Origin: Diprion similis
Taxonomy: Eukaryota; Arthropoda; Insecta; Hymenoptera; Diprionidae
Assembly: GCF_021155765.1 (NCBI RefSeq)
Contig: NC_060108.1
Coordinates: 6,018,925-6,082,924, forward strand
Direction: 5' to 3'
DNA length: 64,000 bases
The first letter of the stretch is position 1. Each line of letters starts with the position of its first letter. A program made the translations under genes and the position numbers. The notes beneath the pieces were generated by a model. That model had not been told where the DNA came from. It ran no database searches and was given only the letters and a program-made list of their open reading frames with translations. Below are positions 1 to 10,800 of the stretch, piece by piece.

Positions 1-254
1 GACGAATTTTGAAAGAGCATCAGCATTAAATTCCGACCGTTCTTTGAACAATCAATTTTCAATAACAAATGCTTCCCAAGCCTTTCCGAGTGACTATCTC
101 AATGACTTGAGATTCTAACCTCAAAAATGCATGTGAACTACATCGCCGACAGAAACAAAGTTTAACAGCAGGGTCTCGCGGTGGCCAGACTGCACGGACG
201 GTGGATTTAAATTCGCGCATGCGCAGTTCTTGTATAGTTTCTAGAGATGGTCCC

Positions 255-256
<2 letters not shown>
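1..256 (-). mobile_element. X transposon, terminal fragment
   Basis: This is the last 256 bases of a copy of the X element, cut by the window edge. It is nearly identical to 38757-39013 (end of copy X1) and, reversed, to the start of X2 at 39614. It ends with CTAGAGATGGTCCCGG followed by TA, the terminus shared by all X copies. The palindrome GCGCATGCGC lies about 40 bases inside the end. It has no coding content. Confidence 0.85.

Positions 257-298
<42 letters not shown>
257..298. repeat. (TA)n microsatellite
   Basis: A run of TA dinucleotides directly follows the X terminus. X termini at 25738, 42309 and 62739 also sit next to TA-rich runs, which fits a TA target site. Confidence 0.9.
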
Positions 299-299
<1 letters not shown>

Positions 300-579
300 G
301 TCGGCGCGCGGCAGTTTGTGTACGCTTAAGTGCGAACCTATAATCACCCAATGTACATTTCTTCTGTTAACGAGCGGCGTAGAGGGGGAAGCGAGCGTTA
401 CCCAAAATCGGGGATCCCGCTCGAACGTGTCTAGAGCCAGAAACGAGACGCTGAGATTCTAGTCTAATTTTGAGTCTCGAGCAGAGAAGAATTGCAGATA
501 CGTCTCCCCTCTGTACGCAGCCTGGGCTGTGTTACACCTTGTTTTCATTTGAACAAATAAATTACGTTTTTTGAACACC
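299..579 (+). other. Putative LTR/leader of gypsy-1
   Basis: This non-coding stretch lies between the TA run and the gag start codon of gypsy-1. It holds an AATAAA-type signal near 555 and ends directly at the gag ATG in good context (ACCATGG). It is where a 5' LTR and leader would be, but no second copy is visible in the window, so LTR boundaries and primer site cannot be fixed. Confidence 0.35.
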
Positions 580-3209
580 ATGGCCTCGCCTCACCGGCAA
601 CCCGCTGATTTACCCAATTCCCCGACATCAGAAGTGGGATTACGGGACCCGGATCAACACCCGGAAGGCGCAGCGGGAGATAACGTCGAGACAAATCATT
701 GGAAGAAGATGTTTGAAATGCAAAGTAAAAATATGCTCGAACTTGTCCGGAAATTGAAAGAGATAAATCCAACGCAACTAACAAAGATGAACTTTCCCGA
801 GTTTAATCCGGATAGTGGAGAAATCGATGCGCGAGCATGGTGCAGGACCGTTGACCCTTGCCTCGAGGAACGACCTGTTCAAGGAAGTGCGTTAATAATA
901 AGTTTAAGCAGCGCGTTGAAAGGTACCGCGTCCTCGTGGTTTACACAGGTGAACTATTCGGGAATGAATTGGACACAGTTTAAGGAAATTTTCCTGGCTC
1001 GATACGACACGGTCGAGACTCCGGCCGCCGTGCTGATCCGTGTAAATAGCGGAAAGCCAAAGGACGGTGAGTGTTTACCTGCGTATGCTGGTCGGTTAGT
1101 GACGTCACTGACAGCTCGTTGGCAGTCTAAGTCTGTGGAACAGATCGCTGTCGCCACCGTGCTGGCACATTGCGTTCAAAATGAACCACGGTTGCAACGA
1201 CTTGCATATACCACGGATATAAATTCAAGGAGCGCTCTGCAGCAGGAATTGATGGCCAACGCTTACCGTAAAAGACAGGCTGCTCCCGAGAATACGCATC
1301 AAAAATTTACTCCTAACAAAAAACAGAAAATCACTTGTTACACTTGCGGCAAACTCGGGTATAAGTCAGCAGACTGTTATCATCGTAAAACACACCCCAA
1401 AAAGTTTGGAACTGGACAAAGTGACCTCAAGGGCAGCAATAACCAAGACAAGGGGTCCATCACCTGCTTCAGATGTGGTAGACCTGGTCACATCTCCTCC
1501 CAATGCAAAAGCGATGCCTCAGCCGGACATTCGAACGCTCCAACCAAACGACAGATCAACGTATGCACGGTTCAAGCCGCGAAGTCTGAACTGACCCAAT
1601 CGGGTGAGAAGTATTTGTTTTGTTTTGACTCCGGAGCCGAATGCTCGTTGATAAGGGAATCCATAGCTAATAAATTTTCCGGTAGACGTGTTCAGTCACC
1701 AGTAACTCTTCTCGTTATTGGAGAATCTCGCGTGGCTACCAACTTGCAGGTTGTGTCTCGAGTCGTCATTGACGAATACATAGTCGAAATTCCTTTTCAT
1801 GTAGTACCAGACGAGTACCTTGCTCATGATATTTTGATCGGTCGCGATTTGATTGCACAAGGTTTTACGGCCGAGGTATCGCGTGATCATTTTTGTCTAA
1901 AGAGAACCGCGGCTATTAATGTATGCAAAGTAGGTAAAAGGGTCGAAAATTTTGAAGATATAAACACCGATGTCAGCGAATCAGACAAACTGAATCTTAT
2001 TAATTTACTTAATAAATTCGCTTGATCATTCGCGGTGGGAACGCCTACTGGTCGTGTCACTACAGGTGAATTGCAAATAAAGTTGATCGACCCCAACTGC
2101 ACTGTTCAAAGACGACCATATCGTCGAAGTCCGGAGGAAAGGCAAATCGTACGTGACAAAATCGATGAACTCCTATCGGCCGGCATAATAAGACCCAGTT
2201 TTTCACCTTTTGCAAGCCCGATACTCTTAGTAAAGAAAAAAGGATGGTTCTAATCGGCTATGCGTAGATTATCGCGAACTCAATCGTAACACGGTGCCTA
2301 ATAGATGTCCACTACCCCTTATAGATGATCAAGTACAACGGTTGAGTGATGCTGTATATTTCACAACTCTGGACATGGCATCTGGCTTCCACCAGATACC
2401 TATTCATAAGGACTCAGTCCAACGCACAGCTTTTGTTACCCCAGACGGCCACTATGAATACTTATCTATGCCTTTTGGCTCACGAAACGCTCCTTCAGTT
2501 TTCCAAAGAGCCATCAACAAATCACTCTCGGAACTTGTAAACACGTTTGCAGTCTGCTATATGGACGATATTATGATTCCAGCGAATTCAGTAGAACAGT
2601 CGCTAGAAAGACTTGAGATAGTACTAGATAAACTCAGCAGTACGGGTTTTTCTCTGAACAAAAAGAAATGTTCATTTCTAAAGACGAGCGTTGACTATCT
2701 GGGGTACCAAATTACGGCAAACGAAATACGACCTAACCCACAAAAAGTAAGAGCATTAACGGAATCCTCACCTCCGAGTACCGTTACGCAAGTTAGGCAG
2801 CTAGTAGGCCTTGCTTCATATTTTCGTCAATTCATCCCAAAATTTTCCCAATTCGCTTCCCCGCTGTATAAACTGACCGCAGGAAAAGGGAAAATAGAAT
2901 GGAAAACACAACACGAGGAAATCCGTCAAAAGTTAATTAAGAGCTCAACAAGTGAACCAGTCCTTACAATATTTAATCCAAGTTACCCTATTGAGCTGCA
3001 CACGGATGCTAGCGCAGATGGGTATGGAGCTGTACTCATGCAGAGAGTCAATGGCAAATCACTCGTAGTCGCATATTATAGTAAAAAAACGACTGATGCG
3101 GAGTCACGTTACCATTCATATGAATTGGAAACTCTCGTAGTAGTTAACGCAGTTAAACATTTCCGCCATTTTTTACAATGTAGAAATTTCACGGTTGTTG
3201 ATCCTAATC
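580..3209 (+). pseudogene. gypsy-1 gag-pol, truncated and frameshifted
   Basis: Ty3/gypsy polyprotein remnant. The gag frame starts at ATG 580 and contains a capsid-like domain and two zinc knuckles. The first knuckle is degenerate, with Y for H in CGKLGYKSADC; the second is canonical, CFRCGRPGHISSQC. A protease motif FDSGAECSL follows in the same frame. A TGA stop at 2023-2025 breaks the frame, which then reopens into the N-terminal RT region (2035-2253). A frameshift near 2250 leads to the RT core with YMDD (CYMDDIMI) and RNase H (HTDASADGYG). The RNase H is cut at about 3200, where gypsy-2 begins; the rest of RNase H and all of integrase are absent. It cannot be functional. A close relative lies at 3743-5600 on the minus strand. 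Confidence 0.88.
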
Positions 3210-3308
3210 CTCATCAAGAGTTCAAGTTCTTATTTATTAATTTCAATGTGATGAATAAACAAGGATTTATCAAAGAATACATCAACACGTATTTGAAATA
3301 CTCCGACA
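3210..3308. repeat. 99-bp direct repeat, left copy
   Basis: It matches 5877-5975 with a single visible difference (g versus a within AATGTGATRAATAAAC). It is best read as shared LTR sequence of gypsy-2. Confidence 0.85.
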
Positions 3309-3742
3309 CGGCCACTCTGATCTATCACACGTCCTCGTGTGATTCGTCTGTAAATTATAAAAAAAAAATATTTCATCAATAATTATTCGCCTCGGCCACC
3401 CTGGCCTTCCGATTTATCTTTCTTTAATTAAAATAGGAAACTATGTATTCTGAAATGAGTAACATAATTCAGGCCATTCGGGTGACAAACACTCTTTCAT
3501 TCAGTTTCTCTTATAATCTCAGATCACAATAATCCAGTGATGAGACCTCCCGCTCTTAACCAGTAACGGGGTACACAATACCTCTGTTACTTCCATCCAG
3601 TAACAGGTACTCACTTATCATGCATTCGCCACGGCACACTCTTTTCTCATACAGTTTCATACTGTGCATTCCAAAGTTCAGTAAAATATTACTGACTCAG
3701 CTGATAAAAAAAATATCGATTCATGCTTCTTCAAGTAAAAGC

Positions 3743-5600
3743 CTAGTGATCAGGTTTCCAATCAAGATTTTTCTTTGAAAAAAACGTTGTTAGGGCAAAA
3801 AGTGTCGTCATAATTTGAGAGAACTTAAATACAAATTGTCGAAAATGGGACGCCAACCCTATGAATTGACGTAACTGGCATACGGTTTGAGGATGAGATA
3901 AAGCTACCAGGGCCTTGATCTTCCTAGGATTCGGCCTTACTTCACCTCGACTTACTTCATAGCCAAGATAATCAAAATGTCCTTCCGAGGTGATAAATGC
4001 AGTCTTTTCTATTGAATCAGAATGCATTTGCAACTGATAATACCCACTGGCCATGTCTAGGATCGGAAAATAATATCTGAATAGTAATGATCTTAAATTA
4101 AGGGCAACTGAAAGTTTCGGAAACGGTGTTGTCATTCAGCTCCCTGTAATCTATGCACATTCGGTTTGAACCATCCTTTTTCTTGACAAAAAGAATAGGA
4201 CTTGCAAAAAGGGAAGAATTGTGACGAATTATTTTATCGTTTAAAAGTTACTTTAGTTTATCACGAACAACTTTTCGTTCTTCTTCTCTCAACCTATATA
4301 GGCGACGGTAAACTGTTTTATTTGGGTCCTTGAGACGGATTTTTACGGGTTCAACATTCGCACGACCTTTTGGAGTACCATACACAAATTGATTTTTGAA
4401 TTTGTTCAAGATGGATACAAATTTTGATTTATATTCCAAAGAAATATTGGTGTCCAAACTGTCGAAGTTGAACTCATGAAGCGTTACATTACACGTATTA
4501 ACAACACGTGTTTTGGTTAACTTCAATTCGTCAACTGTCATTAGTACAGATAAACCCTGACTCAAGATTTCCACTCCTATCATAATGTCGTGACATAAGT
4601 ATCAATCAAGTAAAACATGAAACGTATTTCAATAGTAACATCGTCAATGTTTACAGTTGACAAAATTTGCAAAGTGCTATTAACGCTTGCTTGCCCAAAA
4701 CCAGTCATAGTAACGACATTATTTATTAATCGTTTTCCACGAATTTTGCAAGAAATTGACTCCTTGATAAGAGAACACTAAGATCCTGAGTCATAATGAA
4801 ATGAAAATCGCTCACCGGCTTGTTGTAAAACTCTAGCAGGCGTGTTAATTTTACACATATCTACACGGCGCTCCATAACTTTACCATTGCCATCCTTCCT
4901 TTGCAACTTTCTCAAGACAACGCAAAGCAAAATGACCCATCTTCAGTTTGACTCTCCATCCCATAATTTTCCTCCCTTGATCGACACATTGATGCTTTGT
5001 GGCCCATTTTTTCACATTGAAAACATTTGACTTCAAGAGAAAATGGCGTGAGCTTGAATCGTTTGTTGGCCGTGAAAGCGAGACGTTGGACACGTGACTC
5101 AAAACGTGCAATATGCGCCAATATTGTTGATGATGCTATCTCTTCAGTGGTCAAGTTTTTCCACTGATTCATTAATGAATTCATCAACGATGCAGCATAA
5201 GACGCAATACACTCACCTTCTTTAGGTTTATTGCTGGTAAAATTTATCAACAAGACAGCAGGAGTTTCCGGACAATCATACCTTGATACGAACAATTCTT
5301 TAAATTCGCTCCACGTTATCCCGGTATATGATACTTGCGACAGCCATGCTTAGACCTGTCCCCTCATGGCACGATTCAGCTCAATCATTAAAGGTGCACC
5401 TTGCAATGGTTGATCAGCCATTCAAATATTAGCGGTCGTTATCCATGATCTCGCGTTCACTTCTGGTTTATCAGGATCAAACTCCGGTAGACGCACATTA
5501 TTATTATTATTCACCGAAGGAGTTTTCATCACTTGTAATGACGCAAAAAAATTACGATTCTGATGTTCAAGAAGTAATCGCCACTTTTATTCGTTATGTT
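3743..5600 (-). pseudogene. gypsy-2 gag-pol fragments
   Basis: This is a decayed polyprotein of the same family as gypsy-1. Read on the minus strand, a gag piece (about 5510-4912) has a region like gypsy-1 gag (RYDCPETPAVLL) and one CCHC knuckle, CFQCEKMGHKASMC. A protease-to-RT linker follows (4583-4248). The RT piece (4135-3743) keeps DMASGYYQL and LGYEVSRGEVRPNP but lacks the YxDD catalytic block between GHFDY and LGYEV, so RT has an internal deletion. Several stops and shifts separate the pieces. No integrase is seen. Confidence 0.8.
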
Positions 5601-5876
5601 TACTCGTTACTTGTGGGTTAACAGATCCGCATCCCACTTCTGATGTCGAGGAAGAGCCTCGGAAAGGCGGTGAAGACGAAAAATGATCTTCCTGATTTAA
5701 GTTACTCAGCTTCAAGCGTAACGATTCCGACACGTCTGGTCAACTCTCTCGTTTCCCCGTGACTGTCGATTTCGTTCAAGCGTAGTTATCAACAACCCAT
5801 TTGTTTGTTACTAAGGTCCATCGCTATGCTATATTCATAGCTTAGCAAAATAACGCTTGACGCTTGATATGACAGA

Positions 5877-5975
5877 CTCATCAAGAGTTCAAGTTCTTAT
5901 TTATTAATTTCAATGTGATAAATAAACAAGGATTTATCAAAGAATACATCAACACGTATTTGAAATACTCCGACA
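5877..5975. repeat. 99-bp direct repeat, right copy
   Basis: Partner of 3210-3308. It is interpreted as the surviving 3' portion of the gypsy-2 5' LTR, with the rest lost where LTR A begins at 5985. Confidence 0.8.
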
Positions 5976-5984
5976 TATAGATTG

Positions 5985-7207
5985 TGACGAGGTTTTTCGC
6001 CGCTCTTGTTCACCCGGAGAAGTTCCCAAGAGTTAACCTGGTGCACAATGATTCGGCAACCCGCGATGCACTCTGCAGCTTACCAAAGCTATCGCGAAAT
6101 TTTGTTGGGTGCCTGGCGTGATAAACACGCCTCGAATCTTTACCTTCGCAATTCCTCGGCTATCCTTCTCTATGCCAGGTAGCTCAGTACCGCGGAGAGG
6201 GGGGTGGGTAGTTTTGCGGAGAGAAAGAACGGACACTCGACACGATACAGAATTTAACAAAATAGAATAAAATAATATATTCAAAGAAAAATTCGAAGCG
6301 ATACAAAACAAAAGGAAAAAGAAACAGATACTCAATTCGCCTCCCGCGATTCCACAAACAAAATAGAAAGAAAATCAAATCTTAACTAAACCTTAAATCT
6401 ACGTGCGCTAGTCGCGTTCCTCGTCTCAACGGGATCAACAAAACAAAAATCAAAATACAGAAAATCGACAACGATACGAACACGCTACTCGTGATCGTCC
6501 TTCCCTTAATTATAAATATCGGCGCTATTCGCCAAACCCTAACAGAATTATCGCGCTAATCGCAAAACATACCCTACAAGTACTCGACAGTAATTCTTAC
6601 TTAACAACTTAAATCGAAGCGATTAATCGCGACGCATCCGAAACTTCACTATCTTCCGAAACAAATCAAACAAGGAAACTAGAAATAATAACCCAGCCAA
6701 ACAGAGCGCTCACACTTAGCGATACGCGACCTACACGAGAGGTGACACTTTCTGAACACGCAAACGCGACTTGACCCTGTGCAGCGGAATTTGGGCTGCT
6801 CGCAATTAACGAAACGAATGACTCTACTCAACATGTACAATAGCCAAAATTGACTCGATATGTTATCGCAAAAAAACAAAATCAAGCTCCGGCCACCAAC
6901 CAAGGAAATCGGCAAACGAATTTCGAGTATTGTTTGACGCAACTCAACATAACCAACCGTTACCCGGTGCGCCGACCTAAGCCGTTCTCGAAATTTGTCC
7001 GCAAAGAAGCGATAGCGCTTACCGCAATGAATCCAGACCAGAAAAATCTCCGTCACGATAATTGGACAATGGTTCCGTCTTCCGCGAATCCCAAAATTTT
7101 AACACCAATCGCTCAACTCTCTCAATAACCCAAAAAAAACTATCTTTACAAAATTTTCGCAGCCTTCGCTAGATTCAGCACCAGGACGCAAGTGTCCTGC
7201 TCCGTCA
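5985..7207 (-). mobile_element. Long LTR, copy A (about 1.2 kb)
   Basis: Read on the minus strand it starts TGACGGAGCAGG at 7207 and ends CCTCGTCA at 5985, giving TG...CA ends with a short inverted match. Copy C (54446-55662, plus strand) is colinear over its whole length: 1223 versus 1217 bp, with scattered differences. Copy B (17425-18619) contains most of it in rearranged order. Several short open frames cross it on both strands, but their reading frames are not conserved between copies, so it is treated as non-coding. Confidence 0.75.
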
Positions 7208-7646
7208 TACCGAGCCAAGAATTCAAACCGAGGCGTTGTCGTTTCCGAAATTTGACGAATCTTATTGGGTATCGAATTACGCGTCTCTTAAATTCTAGCT
7301 TATCGCTAACGTCGGTTTCCGCTGTCACGGCTCGCAGATTGGTCGTTGGACTCTCCGGTGTTCAGTCCTTGTCAGTGGCGTAGAGGCAGCACGATCGTTG
7401 GCATGATGGTGTATCGCGAGGAAGGCAGGCTACGGTTCGCTGGCCAACAGCGGGAATCTCGTCCGCCTTGGTTTCCCTCGCGGCAGAGCTCGGCGTTGGC
7501 GCTCCCTCCGTAGCCTCGTGTGAGACCCTTCGCTCGCGGTGTATCCTCCGTTGAGGTCTCTCTTTACGGCCGGTTCCACACTTTCGAATTCGTCGTCTAT
7601 CTCCCTGGTTGGTGTCGCAAATACTCAAAACAAAATTAAACAAAAA
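7208..7646 (-). other. Internal segment next to LTR A
   Basis: This segment is homologous to 54031-54445 next to LTR C, so it is the internal sequence just before the 3' LTR of the same family. An open frame crosses it in both copies (positions 7643-7362 and 53953-54291). The differences between copies mostly change amino acids, so coding is doubtful. The segment is broken at its right end by insertion of gypsy-3. Confidence 0.6.
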
Positions 7647-7651
7647 GACCC

Positions 7652-7829
7652 TGTGATGTACTCAGGTGAAATAATAATTAATATAATACGAATCACATTC
7701 AGTCAGGGTTTATTGATGCTCATAGTTTACAGGTCGAACTAAGACTGAGGTCACTTATACCTAGGATGAGAGAACGAGTAAATTCGTAGCTATTCATGAG
7801 TTCCAATCGTACCAATATAATACATTACA
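7652..7829 (-). repeat. gypsy-3 3' LTR (178 bp)
   Basis: On the plus strand it begins TGTGATGTACTCAGG and ends ATACATTACA. It matches 12363-12540 with no difference that I can see. Its inner flank, minus strand, carries the purine-rich AGACGGGAAGG at about 7830-7841, in the place of a polypurine tract. Confidence 0.93.
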
Positions 7830-7897
7830 GACCTTCCCGTCTAAATTAAAAACGTATATAAAATTTAACTGTTAATTTTTTTTTTAACTAGCTATAT

Positions 7898-10800
7898 TCA
7901 CAAATTTATCTTGCTTACGGGCTTACTCACTCTCTTCTCTCTTTGATTCACATTTAAATCAAGATCTTTCTTAAGATACGTTTTGCGAACATTTTTTGCT
8001 GCAGTCCTATTAGATTTAATGTTATTTGAAACACAACCAGGATGTCGCTTGTCTAAATTCTCTTTAACTACCTTTTCTTTCTCTTGCAAGTCAACAGTCG
8101 TTGCTCCTTCTACAATACTCGGGTTTGTCAGTTCAACTTTTTTATTATTACTATCAGGCAAATTTCCTTTCTCTAAATCCTCCAATCGTCTTCTCATCTC
8201 TCCTTCTTCATAAACAATTTCTTCCAACTGTCTCTCATAAAATCTACCCGTTTTAAGTAATTGATCAACATGCCTTTTCCACAAAACATCTTCAACATTT
8301 TCTGGCTTACAAATATAGGTTCTATCACCTAATTTACTTGTTATACAAGCTTTCCTCCACACTGGTTTATGCGGGTTTCTATAATCTCTAGCATAAACAA
8401 TCTCACCCACTTCAAACAAAACTTCTCTCTTGCCGTGAAAATATTGAACTTGTTTTTCTCTCATTTTATTTACAGTTTTCATATTTAAAAAGGTCAATCT
8501 AGTCTTAACATTACGTCCTAACATTAATTTTGCAGGTGTTTCACCAGTTGTCGAATGTGGTATATTCCTATAACTAAATAAATACCGACTAATTAGGGTC
8601 GATAACTTAATCGATTTATTTTTATTTTCCAACAAAGCTCTTTTGATACCTCTTTTGAATGAACCAACAGCATTTTCTGCTAACCCATTTGTTGACGGAT
8701 GGTATGGCGCTGATGTTTCATGAGCTATAAAATTACTTTTGCAAAAATTATTAAACTCCTCAGAAGTAAGTTGCAGACCGTTATCAGAAATGATTAACCC
8801 GGGTAAACCAAATCTCGCAAAACACTCTTTCAATTTCTCAATAGTATTTGTTGAAGTTTTTTTATTGATTTCAAAAATTTCTGGCCATTTAGAATAAGCA
8901 TCTATAACCAGTAAAAATTCCTTGCCTTCAAACGGACCAAGAAAATCAATATGAATTCTTTCAAAAGGAAACGTGGCTTCACGAAACTTGATTAATGCAG
9001 CTTTCCCTGGTGCCTTAGCAAACGACATACAAGCACTACAATTTTTAGCGTACGTCTCGATGTCTTTGTCTAAATTAGGCCACCAGAAATACTGTCTGGC
9101 TAATGCCTTCATTTTTACAATACCCATATGAGTACTATGAATCTCTTCAAGCAATATGGATCGTAATTTTTCTGGCACTATGACTCTGTAACCCCACATA
9201 ACGATACCATCTTCCAAACTTATTTCATTAGCTCGAACAACAAAGGGTTTGAATTCTTCACTAGTACAATCAGGCCAACCATCCCTGGTATACAAATAAA
9301 CCTTGCTTAAAATTCTATCACGCCTTAATTCTTTCTTTATCTCATCAGCTGAAACAGGTACTCGATCTTCTACCAAAAAATGAAAATAATCTCCCACATC
9401 TACTTGACCTTGCTGAACTTGCAATGGAAGTCGAGACAATCCGTCTGCACCACCATTGCACTCTCCTTTCACGTATTGAAATTTATAATTGAAACCACTC
9501 AAAAATAAAGCCCAGCGCTGCAAACGCCCCGCAGCCAATTGTGGTATTCCCTTATTCTCACCAAAAAGTGCCTGCAATGGCTTGTGATCTGAACACAAAA
9601 TGAACTCGTTACCTAATAAATATTGGTAAAACTTGTTCACGGCCCAATAAATTGCTAACGCTTCACGATGAATAACAGAATAATTCTTTTCAGCTGAACG
9701 CAAAACTCGAGATGCATAACTGATAGGCTTTTCAGAACCATCAGGTAGAATGTGTAACAAAACCGCGCCTATTCCAACCTTAGATGCGTCACAAACTAAC
9801 TTAATTTCTAAGCTTGGGTTAAAATGTATCAAAAATCTTTCAGATGACATTTCCTTTTTAATTTGTCGAAAAGCTTTTTCACATTTTTCCGACCAGTCAA
9901 AAACTTGAGTCTTCAACAACTCATATAGTGGAGCTAAAATCTCTGAAATTTTCGGTACAAATTTAGCATAATAATTAACCATGCCAACAAAAGCCTTCAC
10001 TTCTTGCACATCAGCTGGTCTACCTACATTAACAATTGCTGCCACTTTTTCAGGGTCTCTTTTCAATCTATTTTTATCAATTATATGACCCAGATACTTA
10101 ATTTCTGATAGCATAAACGAGCATTTCTTAAAATTCAATTTAAACCCTGCGTCCGATAATCGCTTAAAAACTTCTTTCAAATTTGCCAGATGATCTTTTT
10201 TATCTGTCCCAGTAACTACAATGTCATCTAAAAAATTGATAACACCTTTAGCCCCCAATAACACTTTTTCCATTATTTTTTGGAAAATAGCACAAGCTGG
10301 TTTAACACCAAAGGGTAATCGGTTAACATAATAAATTCCTCTATGCGTCGACCAAGCCAGAAGCTCTTTCGAGTCCTCCGTTAATTCCAGCTGATTATAA
10401 GCTGCCGTTAAGTCTAATTTTGTAAATTTTTCTCCGCCACTCAAAGCTGCAAAAAGTTCTTCAATACGCGGAAGTGGATGTTTAACATCCTCAACCGACG
10501 GATTAACAGTGATCTTATAATCCGCACAGAGTCTAATATTTCCTTCACTTTTTAAAATAGGAACCAACGGAGTACCCCACGATCCATTACTTTTTAAAGT
10601 AATAACACCTTGAGCTTCTAACTTGTCTAATTCATTATCCAATTTCTTTTTCAGAGCCAACGGTACCGCTCTAGGTTTGATAAAAATTGGCTTAACTTTG
10701 TCTTTTAATTTAACTTGCACTTTCTCAAATTCATACTTCCCTAACTTACTTTCAAATAAACCAGAATACTGATCCAAAAGTGCTTTAACTTCTTTATCTT

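Larger units (their letters stand above)
3210..5975 (-). mobile_element. gypsy-2, degenerate, inserted in gypsy-1
   Basis: A minus-strand gypsy remnant bounded by a 99-bp direct repeat (3210-3308 and 5877-5975). The repeats fit a complete 3' LTR on the left and a 5' LTR on the right that is truncated where LTR A begins at 5985. The left repeat starts exactly where gypsy-1 RNase H stops, so gypsy-2 probably inserted there. The stretch 3309-3742 holds no gene and is probably the rest of the LTR plus 3' UTR. The stretch 5601-5876 is leader sequence with no visible gene. Confidence 0.65.

Noticed and set aside
247-462. 71-aa frame beginning with a Tyr/Ile run
   Set aside because: It is the translation of the (TA)n microsatellite plus leader sequence, with no domain.
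6033-7128. Several frames across LTR A, also seen across copies B and C
   Set aside because: They recur because the LTR is repeated; frames are open on both strands and differences between copies are not biased to silent sites.
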